NCBI GenBank assembly: GCA_028671895.1
Contig: JAPMAC010000197.1
Location: 5,895,001 to 5,959,000 of the forward strand
From: Oenanthe sinensis
Lineage: Eukaryota; Streptophyta; Magnoliopsida; Apiales; Apiaceae
Direction: 5' to 3'
Length of the DNA stretch: 64,000 bases
Part shown: one piece after another, positions 1 to 11,357 of the stretch
Layout: each line of letters opens with the position of its first letter
Numbering within the stretch: the stretch's first letter is position 1
Program-made: the position numbers and the translations under genes
Notes under the pieces: model-generated
What the model saw: the letters and a program-made list of their open reading frames with translations, nothing else
What the model was told of the DNA's origin: nothing
The model's database searches: none

Positions 1-534
1 AAGCACTCAGGCCTCCATTTTAAATGTTTATTAAGGAACCTTTCTAGCTTGATAAAACATTTTGATTGGGGATTAAATTGGTGAATAAATTATAAAATAT
101 TTATTTATTCTAAAAATTACAAACATGCATGATTCAGCCTCTATTTCATTCCATTATCACAAAATCTTTTTTGGTCAAGTTATCTTCAATTTATACTATT
201 GCAGTTTCAGGATGTTAGCTATTATTTGGCTTGGCGTCTACCTTTGCATTATTGATATTCAAAATTTTCCAGAAATAGTATTAGTAATAACAACTAGCCT
301 CAATAAAGAAATACATGTTTCAAAAAGTTGACAAAACAAGGAAATTGTCGGATGCTTAATGTATACTACAACAACAAGGCTCGATTTGATGTACAATGTA
401 TGTCTTGTAAATAGAATAAATTAATATCCAATATAGAAGCATATACCTGAAGTGAAGCAGGTTTTAAATTATATTCAAGCTACCACTAATCTTGGCATCT
501 TTTATGAAAAAAGATTGTACTCATGAACTAATGG
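1..534 (+). repeat. Family U, third-module copy, with empty site of a solo LTR
   Basis: This stretch matches, with scattered differences, the segments at 16,690-17,079 plus 18,204-18,260, and their counterparts near 47.3 and 51.6 kb. It has the shared phrases ending in 'ctccattttaaat' and 'ctagcttgataaaa' and a short open frame at 125-331 that looks like readthrough of the repeat, not a gene. At 398-402 a single GTATG stands where the other copies carry a 1.1-kb TG...CA insertion flanked by GTATG, so this copy is the unoccupied site. No function can be assigned. Confidence 0.75.
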
Positions 535-962
535 AATACATAGATAATGACTACGCTGGGGATATAAATGATTTACGTGTTTTTCTTAAATAGAGGGGCA
601 ATACTTGGGGCATCGAAAAACAACCTCTAGTAACCCATTATACTATAGAGCATGAACATGTAGATGCTGCCTCTTGTGCTTGAATCCATCAAAATATTTT
701 GTGATAACTTATCCACCGTCAAGTTGGTTAATAATCCAATTTTCAATGGGAGAAATAAACATATGGATGTAACATTTCCCTCTCTGACCAATCTTGTAGG
801 TGATGAAGCAACTTGGAACATTATAACAAGAGTAAACAAGTAGCCGATATTATGACCAAATCATTAAAGCTAGATCAATTTGAGAAAGTTAGCAGTGCAC
901 TTGGTGTTAAAAGCAAATATGAGATATACTACCATGTCTGGCCCATGTTTAGTTTAGGGGAG
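535..962 (+). pseudogene. Ty1/copia RNase H and 3' end remnant
   Basis: The plus strand reads as the C-terminal part of a copia polyprotein in more than one frame. An RNase H-like DNDYAGDIND phrase is near 547, DNLSTVKLVNNPIF followed by GRNKHMDV near 700-780, and VADIMTKSLKLDQFEK after a frameshift near 841. These match the usual copia RNase H order. A purine tract, TTTAGGGGAGA near 953-963, sits where the polypurine tract before a 3' LTR would be. There are several stops and at least one frameshift. No matching LTR or 5' half was found nearby, so this is an orphan fragment and not a source of active protein. Confidence 0.75.
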
Positions 963-974
963 AATGTATTTTAC

Positions 975-1455
975 GTTTGAAGTAGTCTACTAGTTTTTAA
1001 TAATGCCATTTTCAATGGGAGAAGTAAACACATCATTCGGGATTTCACTCTCTGGAAAATCTTGTTAATGATAGAACAATCATGTTTTAAAAACAAATTA
1101 AAATTAAACTTAAACATAAATTATATAATATATTTTTTAATTTTTAAATTAAAAGTGTGGATATATGGTAGAATAATAACCTTTGAACTTGTAGTTGATC
1201 AATTTCTCTTAATTTTTGTTAATGTGTCTACCTAAATATTATGAAAATGAATCATGTGACCATCAATATGTTGAATATCATTTGGGCAACAAACTAATAA
1301 AGTACTCTGAAAATCACCAAATTCCAATTAAGTCATAATATTTTGATAACTATTAAGCATTTTTTTAATAATTTTATTTCACTTCTTCAACATAATAACT
1401 ATCAAAACAAAATTTTATTAAACTAATTATATATACCATATAATGTTTGCTATTA
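975..1455 (+). repeat. Non-coding repeat shared with 27,430-27,880
   Basis: The segment from 'gtagtctactag' onward is nearly the same as 27,430-27,880, including the phrases 'catttgggcaacaaac' and 'aaagtactctgaaaatcac'. It precedes the left arm of a family U unit in both places. No coding potential is visible. The third large copy, at 41.4 kb, has lost most of it by deletion. Confidence 0.7.
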
Positions 1456-1638
1456 ATTAAATATACATGTGATACAAAATTTTAAATTTGAAAATTTAAA
1501 ATATCATATATATTTAAGAATTTATTGTTAAATTTTATTTATAACTTCTTCAAAGTAAACCTATTTTATTTATATTTTTAGAAGTTAAAAAGGGTCTTAA
1601 TTTAGTACCATTGACAACATACATATATACATACATAC

Positions 1639-1670
<32 letters not shown>

Positions 1671-2090
1671 GTATATAGGTCATTATTCTAGAGATAACAC
1701 TCTAATATAGAGTTATCTAGAGAATTCTTCAATTTTTAATATAGAATCTTATAAATAATTTTAAAATTTGATTCTACATAAAAATATTAATCATATATAT
1801 TCTTCACAAAAAAAATTATTCATTAAAAAGTAAGCCAAAAAATTAATTTTTATATAGATTCTACTGTAGAGTCACTTTGGGAGATTTGATTCTACTATAG
1901 AATCATTAAATTATTTTTTAATTATAATGAGAGATTTTTAATATTTTTTCAAAGGAAAAATTTATATTACTTCATTTATAATTTGTTTATACTTATATTT
2001 GATGAATAATGAGATAAATATATGTATTTTGTGTGTATATATAATGATTCTCTCTATAACTCTATATAAAAAAAATTCTCTAGAATTCTA

Positions 2091-2133
<43 letters not shown>

Positions 2134-2935
2134 AGTTTTAATCAATTATTTGCGATTAAATATCTTTATAAAATTCGAAAGAAAAATTCAAAATAATAAA
2201 AACATCAACCCTATTTTTTCCAATATTAGGCTTCATAAATATTTAAAATATATAATTTTAATAATAAAAACACGGACTAGTGTAATTGCGCTAGAGGCCA
2301 AGCCCACCACATCATATGTATATATAGGTAAATACAGAGAGTGAGCTGGAAAACCCTAAAGTACAAAGTTATACTGAAACCGCAGCCTGCTATGCGGCCA
2401 AGCAGGCCTACATTTTTAGAAAATGACTGTGGACAATCTGTTGAAATGGATGATAAAGAGGTAGAGGAAGATAAAAAGAAAATGAGGAAAATCAAATATC
2501 ATCCAAGAATCAACAATCATTTGATACTCAAAGTTATGGATATAGTTATTCCCTAAGAGTAACCTTTGAAGCCAAGGTACCTCTCACCATCCATTTCTTA
2601 GGTCCTTTTTTCTTCTATTATCTATGCCATATAATGCAATTAGTTCTTTTTTTAATTGATCAATACAAAATTCTATGTTAGTGACATTAAGTATAATCCT
2701 TTTCCCTATATGAGTGTATAAGTTGCACATAGAAATATCTATATTATCATTAAAATATCACTCTTTTTATAATTACTTGTCTTTCATGTTATTATCTTTT
2801 TGTAGCATTATATGTGATAATAAAAATATATGTTAGTTTGGATTATGTATATTTATTTGAAATTAAAATTAACAAATAAGACCTAACTACTAAATTGAAG
2901 ATTTTTTATTTGTCTTATAATCATATTTCTTGTAT
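1455..2935 (+). repeat. Left arm of family U unit 1 (module 1 and following intron-like spacer)
   Basis: This arm is repeated in inverted orientation at about 3,350-4,284, continued at 16,020-16,060 beyond the gypsy insertion. It contains a microsatellite with an inserted MITE, then an exon-like module at about 2,341-2,556 and a spacer. The module reads AMRPSRPTFLENDCG followed by an acidic and lysine-rich run. The reverse-strand copy at 44,735-45,067 reads similarly (AMRSITPTFFENDQGE, then a Glu-rich run). I do not recognise the protein. The copies differ by frameshifts, so they are treated as gene fragments. Confidence 0.65.
1678..2100. mobile_element. Micron-like MITE inside a (TA)n tract, copy 1
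   Basis: About 420 bp lie between two TA microsatellites (about 1,640-1,675 and 2,096-2,131). The ends are imperfect inverted repeats built from 'agagttatctagagaattc' on the left and 'tctctagaattctactc' on the right. The equivalent place in the inverted arms (4,157-4,178, 26,043-26,076, 40,205-40,245) has only a TA run, that is, an empty site. The arrangement resembles the rice Micron family, which targets (TA)n tracts. That is a resemblance of insertion habit, not shown sequence homology. There is no coding capacity. Confidence 0.5.
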
Positions 2936-2939
2936 TACA

Positions 2940-3230
2940 TTGTAGTGTGGTGGATGACCCCAGCTTGCTCCAACTGTGGCAATATTATGCTGAGCAACAT
3001 TATAATTCACGTCCCGCAATCATTTGGTGTGATAAGAAGTATTGGGGCTACTATTCCTTTGTCTCACGTAGTTCCTCCTAATAATCCAATTCGAGTTGAT
3101 TTGTTTGCATGTGGTGGACGCTCCGAGGCCTCCATTTTAAATGTTGATTCAGGACACTAGCTAGCTTGATAAAATATTTTGATTGGGGTTGAAATGAGTG
3201 ACTAAATTATAAAAGATTGATTTATTCTAA
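2940..3230 (+). pseudogene. Family U second module, exon-like fragment
   Basis: The frame is open from about 2,930 to 3,160 and contains CSNCGNIM, a CxxC pair, then an IPLSHVVPPNNP stretch and a LFACGG stretch. The same module recurs at 28,447-28,677, 41,221-41,406 and 42,965-43,180 on this strand, more decayed at 27,055-27,245, and reversed at 19,025-19,200 and 44,250-44,440. The preserved open frame suggests it derives from a coding exon. No start codon context or downstream gene is preserved, and the product is unrecognised. Confidence 0.5.
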
Positions 3231-3349
3231 AAATTATAAACACACATTATTCAACTTCTATTTCATTCCATTTATTAGAAAATCATCTTTTTTTTATCAA
3301 GTTACCTTCAATTTAGAAGCTGGGAGTCTGCCATATAATAAAAGAAATA

Positions 3350-4284
3350 TGAATATAAGACAAATGAAAAATCTTCATTTTAATAATTCCGTCTTATTTG
3401 CTAATTTTATTTTTAAATCAATATACGTAGTCCTAACATATGTTTCAATGATCACATATAATGCTACAATAAGATAATAACTTGAAAGATAAATAATTTT
3501 AAAAAGGATGACGATTTTAATAATAATATAGATATTTTTATGTGTAAATTATACAGTGAGATAGTACAAACGGTTATACTTAATGTCACTAACATGCAGT
3601 TTATTATTGATGAGTTAAAAAAAGAACTAATAACATTATATGGCATAGATAATAGAAGAAAAAAGGACCTAAAAAATGGATGGTGAGAGGTACCTTGGCA
3701 TCAAAGATCATTGTTAGGGAATAACTTCTCGATAATCTTGAGTATTAAATGATTCTTGATTCTCGAATCATATTTGGTTTTTCTCGTCTTCTTGTTGTTC
3801 ATTGTCTACCTCTCTGCCAATCATTTCAACATATTAACCATGGTCATTTTAAAAAACTGTAGGTGTGATTGGCCGCATAGCTGCCTATGATTGGGCTGCG
3901 CTTTCACAATAAATTTAGGGATTTCTAGCTGGCAGTATACCTATATATACGATGTGTTAAGTAGGGCACCACAAAATATGTGGGCTAGGCCTCTAGCCCA
4001 ATTACACTATGCCCGTATCATCTTTTTATTATTAAAATTATATATTTTAAATATCTTTCCACCCTAATATGGAAAAAACTCATGTTGATGTTTTTATTTT
4101 TTTAAGTTTTCTTTCCAATTTCGTAAAGATATTTAATTATAAATAATTGATTAAATATATATATGTATATATATATGATTTCAATAGTATTAAATTAATA
4201 CCATTTTTAACTTCTTAAAATGTAAAAAAATAGGTTTACTTTTACGGAGTTTTAATTAAAATTTAACAATAAATTCTTAAATAT
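3350..4284 (-). repeat. Right arm of family U unit 1
   Basis: This is the inverted counterpart of 1,455-2,900: spacer at 3,350-3,690, module 1 reversed at about 3,690-3,960, and a short TA run at about 4,157-4,178. The gypsy element then interrupts it at 4,284, and the arm resumes at 16,020. The centre of the palindrome has lost the third module here, so this unit is shorter than the one at 41.4-45.4 kb. No intact coding region. Confidence 0.65.
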
Positions 4285-4780
4285 TGTTGGATGAGGACCC
4301 ACTCCTAAACCCGATTGAACCCAAGCCTGCTTCAGTCGACCGGGTTGACTCGATGGAGGCCCAAGGTCCAAGCCCACAACCAAGTCAGACCCATTAGACT
4401 CTATTGTGGCGGATAAAACGGAAAATGTGCGCAACTGATTGCAACGTTCACCTCAACAACGTGCCTCCGCCTTACGTTCCATGATCGACCACCACCTCCT
4501 GAATGAGGCCTATATAAGGACCAATGATTGCACTTGTTAAGGTTAATCACACTTTTATACACACATCACATACTTGCAGCATATTCATAGCTTAAAGATA
4601 TTCTTGTGCGTTCTTGTTTACTCATTCAAGGGCCGGATTAATTTATTCTCACGCCGGAGGTGAATCGGGGGGCACAACCCTCGCATTCTTCTCATTTACA
4701 GGTTGTCCGAGGACTGCTTCAAGTGGCCCGAACTCATCAACCTATCGTTCATCTTACTCTGCAGAAATCTGGTCATAACA
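4285..4780 (+). repeat. 5' LTR of the gypsy element
   Basis: The LTR runs from TGTTGGATGAGG to CATAACA, the same length as the 3' copy. A TATATAAGG box lies at 4,511-4,519 and is the likely promoter of the genomic RNA. The primer site follows two bases after the LTR. Confidence 0.95.
4511..4519 (+). promoter_or_regulatory. TATA box in the gypsy 5' LTR
   Basis: TATATAAGG lies 226 bases into the LTR. The 3' LTR keeps the same motif at 15,745-15,753, at the same offset. Transcription start is expected some 30 bases downstream. Confidence 0.7.
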
Positions 4781-4782
4781 TT

Positions 4783-4800
4783 TGGCGCCGTCTGTGGGAA
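4783..4800 (+). other. Primer binding site of the gypsy element
   Basis: TGGCGCCGTCTGTGGGAA starts two bases after the LTR. The first nine bases, TGGCGCCGT, fit the 3' end of plant tRNA-Asp; the rest fits less well. This spelling is usual in plant Tat elements. Confidence 0.75.
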
Positions 4801-4829
4801 CGTACAAGAAAACCAAACAACTTTGAATC

Positions 4830-7800
4830 ATGCCGCAACAAACACCTAACCAAGATCCACCCATACCGCCAGGATTCTCTGAACCACCAAGCTGAAAATT
4901 CTCGACCACCAGAGAATTCTCATGCCGTAGATGTTACTCCTAGACAGCTGAATTTCCATAGTTTGAATGGTGATGCTGGAGATCCTCTGCCCACGCCGGA
5001 GGAACAACAAGCCATGTTAAGGAGATGGAGGGAAGAGAAACGCAAGGCTCAGGAGGAGAGGGATCGAGGGCACACCAGGTCTGAGATTTCCAAAAGAGAC
5101 ACTACTCAGCAAAGCAAGGGAAAAGGTCCTGAAAGAACAGCAGAGGAGGCTCGTAACCAAGCTATAATAAGGGAGGCTGACGAATTGAGGTTGAGGTCTC
5201 TCCGTCTGCAAAGAGAGGAGTTGGAGTTGCAGGAAAAGCAACTCAGAGAGTCCCTTCAAGTTGCTGAGGAGGAAGAGATTCTCAGCACTGAATCCGAGTC
5301 CCGAAGGGAAAAGAGAACAAGAGTGGATCAAGACGAGTCCTCAGACTCCGAATCTCACTCAAGGAGGTCCCGATCGAAAGTGTATGTTTCATCCGATACT
5401 GAAGAGGAAGAAGGAGGATCCCACCTTAGAGATCGGTTGAAACGAATGGAGAAAGCTATGTTTGGAGACCAACTGAAAAAGAGCCACGAGCCAGCTGTAG
5501 TAGAAGCAATCGAGCAATTCTGACCTCCCCCAGGTCGGCAATTCCCGAAGATGTTTGAGTTCAACGGGAAGGGTGACCCCGAAGACCATTGTGAGAAGTA
5601 CGAAAGTTTGATGACGGGTATGGGTCACTGTGACATTATGTTGTGCAAGATGTTCAAGACGTACCTCAGGAGTTCGGCCTCCATGTGGTACCGATCATTG
5701 AGGCCTTGATCGGTCAGCTCCTACGACCAACTGAAGAGGAAGTTCTTGAGGCACTATTCCCACTTGTGCCGAACAGAGAAGGATACTGAAGCATTAATCC
5801 ATTGCAGGCAAAGGCCCGATGAGGATTTGGGTGACTACTTGGCGCGGTTCAAGGAGGAGACTGGTATGGTGACCAATCAAGATAGAGTCAAAGCAATGGG
5901 ATTCTTGACGGCTGGCTTAGACCCGATCAAAGGTAAAAAACTAAGGTCCTCATTATATGATGTTGCTCCAAAGTCGTTGAATGATATTTATCTGCGTGGA
6001 GAGAGTATCCGAAGGAAGATGGAATCCATTGGAGGTTACAAGGAGAACAAGAAAGATGACCGAGGCAAAGGAAAGGGACATAGTCGGAGCGGAGCAAGTA
6101 AGAGTTCTGGTCGGGATCCCGAAGATAGGAGAGACAAAGGAGATCGGCTAGACCGAGGAGCTGAACGAAGGAAGGAGAGAGATCAAACGGTGTTCATCCC
6201 TTTAAACACCCCGATCTCAAAGATTCTTCATGAAATCAAGAGCAAGCCAGGGTTCGTGCGACCACCAAAGCTCAAAACTCCTGATTACAAGAAGAATGGG
6301 GACAAGTATTGTGACTACCATCGGGACAAGGGCCATAACACCGATGAATGCTACCACTTGAAGAAACTTATTGAAAAAATGATAAAGGCAGGAGAATTGA
6401 ATCAGTTTGTGAAGGACTTCAGAGACCGGTTGGGGCCGAAGGAGGACGACAGGGAGAAGGATCCTAAAGCTCCCAAGTACCGAGGAGAAGTGAAAACAAT
6501 ATCCGGAGGAACGGTGCTTGAGAAGTGTAGTAAGACTGCTCGAAAGAAGTATGCTAGGCAAGTGTACAACCTGTACCAGCAAACCCCCGCAGCTAAGCAA
6601 GCTATGCCGATCATGTTTACCGAGGAGGATTATGAAGATGTAATTTGGCCCCATGAAGACCCACTGGTGATCAACCTGATTATTGGTGAAAATAAGATAT
6701 GGAAGGTGCTCGTCGATGGAGGTAGTTCGGTTAACATACTGTACTACCGGACATATGTAAAGATGAACTTAGACGGTGAGATGCTGGAGTCGTGCAATGA
6801 AATGCCCCTCTATGGTTTCGGGAATCAACCAATCCCGATTGAAGGTACCATCACTTTATCAGTACTACTCGGCAAACCACCTTGTACAGTTGAGCAGAAG
6901 ATGAAGTTCTATATTGTTCGGGTGGAAAGTCCATACAACGGGATACTTGGGAGGCCAATGCTGAGTGCCTTCCAAGCTGTGTCCTCCGTGCCACATCTTA
7001 AGTTGAAATTTCTGACTGAACAAGGAGTTGGGGAAATGCGAGGAGATCAAAAAGCGGAAAGAATCGTCATGTTAGAGGACCTAGATAAGCCGAATGAGGA
7101 GTCTCCCGACACCGAGAATGGAAAGAGAAAGAGGATTGAGGACGGGCAAGCAAGTGGCAGTCACCAAACAATGAACATTGAGTTAGATAAATTTGGTACT
7201 GACCTGTCCAACCCCATAGCCGAACCGGCTGCTGAAACCGAGGAGATAGAGTTGTATGCTGGGACATCGGAAAAAATGGTTCGGATCGGGAAGAACATGG
7301 AGCCCGAACTCAAAGCTAAAGTTATTGCAATTGTCCGAGAGTACCATGACATCTTCGCTTGGGGGCCTGAAGACATGTCAGGGCTAGATCCGGGTATAGC
7401 AAAGCACAGCTTGAATGTGAAGCCGAATGCCAAGCCGGTCAAACAAAAGAAAAGGAACTTTGCCCCGGAGAGACAGAAGGTTGTTGAAGCCGAGGTGGAA
7501 AAGTTGTTGGAGGCTAAGTTTATTGAGGAGATCGAATATCCCGATTGGTTGTCTAATGTTGTGGTAGTAAAGAAAGCGAACAACAAGTGGAGGATGTGCA
7601 TTGATTATACCGACCTCAATCAAGCTTGCCCGAAGGACCACTATCCCTTGCCAAATATTGATCAACTCATCGATGCCACTTCGGGGTACGAAATACTTAG
7701 CTTTTTGGATGCCTTCTCCGGGTATCACCAGATAGCCATGAATGCCGAGGACATTCCTAAGATAGCATTCATCACCCCGAAGGGAACTTATGCTTACATC

Positions 7801-10449
7801 AAATTGCCGTTCGGGATGAAGAACGCCGGGGCAACCTATCAGAGGATGGTGAACAAGGTATTCGAGAAACAAATTGGAAGGAACATGGAATGCTACGTGG
7901 ATGATATGATTGTAAAGTCAATGTCCAATGATCATGTGGCCGACCTAAGGGAATGTTTTGAAACACTCAGGAGAAACAATATGAAGGTTAATCCGAACAA
8001 GTGCACATTTAGGGTTTCTAGCGGAAAATTTCTAGGTTACATGGTAAGTGCTCGGGGCATTGAGGCAAATCCAGAGAAAATCAAAGCAGTTATCGACATG
8101 GAGCCGCCCAAGACAGTTCGGGATGTCCAGAGGTTGACAGGGAGGTTGGCAGCTTTAAGAAGGTTTATTTCCAGGTCAGCAGAAAAAACACTCCCATTAT
8201 TTGAAGTGCTGAAGGGAACCAAATAATTCTCTTAGGGACCGAATCAGGACAAAGCATTTGAGGAGGTAAAGGATTACTTAACCCGAACCCCTCTATTGAT
8301 GAGACCTAACCCGAACGAGACACTCCAGCTATACTTAGCCGTGAATGACCGAACTCTGGGGGCAGTATTGGTTAAGAGCCATGAAGGTAATCAACACCCG
8401 GTATTTTATGTCAGTCACATGTTAAGGGATGCAGAGACTCGGTATCCGAATGCCGAAAAGTTTGCATATGGGCTAGTCATGGCGGCCCGAAAATTGTGAC
8501 ACTATTTCCAAGGCAGAACAGTTCAAGTCACAACCAACCAGCCATTAAAGAAAATCTTACACAGGCTAGAGGCATCGGGAAGAGTGGTAGCCTGGGCAAT
8601 CGAGCTAGGAGAGTTTGATTTGGAGTATGTGCCGAGAACTTCTATCAAGGCACAAGCCTTAGCAGATTTTGTAGTAGAATGCACCTTCACCGGGTCCGAG
8701 GGCCTAGAGCCCGAAGAAAGACTCATTGGGAAGCCAGGAAGGTGGAAGCTTTTTGTGGATGGATCGGTCTCAGGGAATAAGTGTGGAGCAGGACTAATCC
8801 TATCGAGTCCTGAAGGTTTTGAGATTTGCCAAGCGATTCGGTTCACTTTCCCCCTAACCAATAATGAGGCCGAGTATGAAGCCCTATTAGCAGGAATGAA
8901 CTTAGCCAAAAGTTTGGAAGTAAGGCACCTTCGGGCTTTCAGTGACTTCATGCTGGTTGTCAAACACTTTTCGGGGGAATACGAGCAAAGGGAGGCCCGA
9001 ACCAAGGCCTATGCATCTAAGGTAAAAGAAATGTCCTTAATATTTGAATCATTTGAGTTATCTACTGTAGCCAGGGAAAATAATAGTAGAGCGGATGCAC
9101 TCTCTCGCTTAACTTCAGCTGAAACGCACAACCTTACTGGGTCGATCTACCTGACCGAGGTGAGGGCTCCTTCGGTCAACAAGGATGAATGTATGGAAAT
9201 ACACCAAGGAGTCGACTGGATGTCTCCAATAAGACACTTCTTGGAGAATGGTATCTTGCCCACTGAGCGAGCTGCAGCCCAGAAAGTCAAATACCGAGTA
9301 GCAAACTACACAATGATAGGAAACAAAATGTACAGAAGGTCAGCTACTCAGCCGTTACTAAGATGTCTCAATCTCGAAGAGTAGAGAATGGCTCTAGAGA
9401 CGGTACATGAGGGACTATGCGGCGAGCACTTGGCAGGGAGGTCTTTAGCCTACAAAATCCTAAGGCAAGGCTTCTTTTGGCCCACATTGAAGGCCGATGC
9501 CATGGAGTATGCGAAGAAATGCAAACAATGCCAACTATTCAGCAACATACCGAAGCAACCACCCGAATAGATGGCATCGGTCCTTAGCCTCATTCCATTT
9601 GCTATGTGGGCCGTTGACATCGTGGGGATCTTACCAACCAGCACCAGGTAAGCCAAGTACTGCATTGTGGCGATAGACTACATGACTAAGTGGATTGAAG
9701 CCCGACCACTCTCCTCAATCACCGAAGACTCGGCTAAGAAATTCATGCTGGAACAGGTGATACTACGGTTCGGGATACCAAAGATTTGTGTTTCAGACAA
9801 TGGGACTCAGTTCATTAGAAGCAAATTCAGAAAGTTTTTGGCCAACTTCGGAATCCAACAGAAATTCAGTTCGGTCGGTCATCCTCAGGGAAACGGAGCA
9901 GTGGAAGCATCCAACAAGATCATATTCGAGGGAATCAAGAAAAGGCTAGGAGATGCTAAGGGGCTTTGGGCTGAGGAGCTACCCTGGGTGTTGTGGGCCT
10001 ACCGAACTACTCCTAGGTCCTCCACCGGAGAGACACCCTTCAGGCTAGCCTATGGCACCGATGCATTGGTTCCAGTTGAAGTCGGTCTGGAGTCCTACAG
10101 GCACGAGGTGTTCAAGGTAGATACAAACGAACAAGGACTCCGGGCAAATGTGGATCTACTGGAGGAAGCAAGAGAGGAAGCTCACTTAAGGAATGCCAAG
10201 TATCAACCACAAGCAGCTCAATACTATGATTCGGGAATAAAAAAGCGCTCATTTGGGGTGGGAGACATGGTACTTCGGGAACTAGCCACGTCAATGCCGA
10301 ACAAGCAAGACAAGCTCATGCCAAACTGGGAGGGGCCATATGTCGTAGTCGAAGTGGTCCGTCCTGGGACATATAAGCTAACCGAATTGGACGGATCACC
10401 GATCAAAAACACTTGGCATGCCTCCCGACTCAGTAAGTTTTATCAGTAA
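4830..10449 (+). pseudogene. Gypsy gag-pol polyprotein, interrupted by stops
   Basis: The probable Gag start is the ATG at 4,830 (MPQQTPNQDPP), which shifts frame near 4,893. From there one frame runs to the stop at 10,449, broken by stops at 5,521, 5,707, 8,224, 8,233, 8,497, 9,382, 9,568 and 9,649. Visible in order: a charged, coiled Gag region; Gag core; a knuckle CX2HX4HX4C at 6,310-6,351; protease VDGGSS near 6,715; reverse transcriptase with YVDD at 7,894-7,905; a first RNase H region near 8,300-8,500; a second RNase H with VDGS near 8,755, NNEAEYEAL and NSRADALS; the integrase HHCC zinc region near 9,403-9,536; and integrase D (9,676), D (9,796) and E (9,904), the last two 35 residues apart. 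The product would reverse-transcribe and integrate the element in virus-like particles. Catalytic residues mostly survive, but the reading frame does not. Confidence 0.93.
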
Positions 10450-11357
10450 GGACATTTCAGTTTATTTCAAATTCAATAGGATTTCCTGTTTTATGTTTAG
10501 TTGAGTAAGATTTCCATTTTAAGTACTCTTCTTATTCAATGTACCGAATTTTATGCTAAATAGTATGATTCTGAATGCATCATGAATGAAAAGCAAATTA
10601 TTTGGCATAACTTTGTTTTATCTACTTTATGTTACGTTATGTATGCATCGGCCAACATCTCCAAAGGAGTAGCAGAGCAACATGTGGTTGAGGACTCCTG
10701 GTTCGGTCCACGTACCCGAAGCAGGACCCAATGAGTCACTCGTGAACTCGAGGCAAAATAACTATTCTAACAAAGCCCTGTAACATAAATTCCGAGGATT
10801 TGAAAGATTCGAAGATGGAATAAAAACATAAATTCCAAGGATGTGAAAGATCCGAAGACAGAATAAAAATATAAAAGTATACATTCCTAAGGCATAAAGA
10901 CCTAACATGGAACCCAAAGATATATGTTCGGGTAAAAACATGAATGCACCCGACAGTAACAAACTATTAAGAGGCCAAGGGCGAAGTCCCTAGAGCAAGA
11001 CGCACATATCCCGATTAACTATGTCTTAGATTTTATATCAGGATAGCAATAAGCTACCACTATAAAGTCCAAGACCTCGGGGCAAAACATCTGTTCGTAC
11101 GAACAGAAGACGTAACCTCCAACCAAGTCAAGAGTTTGGGAGATCACAAGTATTCCCAACCCCATGACTTCAGGGCATAAACTAGCCCGAACACAGGGGC
11201 CAAACAACGCAAATAAACAAATACCAAGTGAAAATTAAACAACAATATTTTCAGTAGGCTAATAAAGCCCGAAAGTACACCCCGAGGGGGACCCCAAGAC
11301 AGTAATAAGGTATGAAATATTACAAAGACAAAAGTCTGAATTTTCGATAACAAAAGT
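10450..11357 (+). other. Spacer between gypsy pol and the antisense gene
   Basis: No coding region is seen on either strand. A 43-bp direct repeat occurs twice at 10,783-10,868, built around 'cataaattcc' and 'gaagacagaataaaa'. The rest is AT-rich with 'cccgaa' phrases scattered as elsewhere in this element. It may hold the 3' end of the antisense transcript. Confidence 0.6.

Noticed and set aside
125..331. Small frame rich in Ile, Leu and Phe, repeated at 16,773, 28,734, 51,659 and elsewhere
   Set aside because: It is readthrough of an AT-rich intron-like part of family U. The start positions vary between copies, and none is preserved in all of them.
1455..4284. Family U unit as a Mutator-like element with long terminal inverted repeats
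   Set aside because: Arms are long and inverted, but I could not find clean terminal sequences or a 9-bp target duplication at either boundary, and no MULE transposase is present.
5017..5628. Minus-strand frames opposite gag
   Set aside because: Their Leu/Ser-rich composition is the reverse reading of the Glu/Arg-rich Gag coiled region. No start context or motifs.
6217..9005. Several minus-strand open frames of 140-160 codons opposite gypsy pol (for example 6,217-6,654, 7,161-7,601, 7,384-7,872 and 8,523-9,005)
   Set aside because: They lie opposite clearly coding RT and RNase H sequence, show no domain of their own, and mirror the codon pattern of the plus strand.
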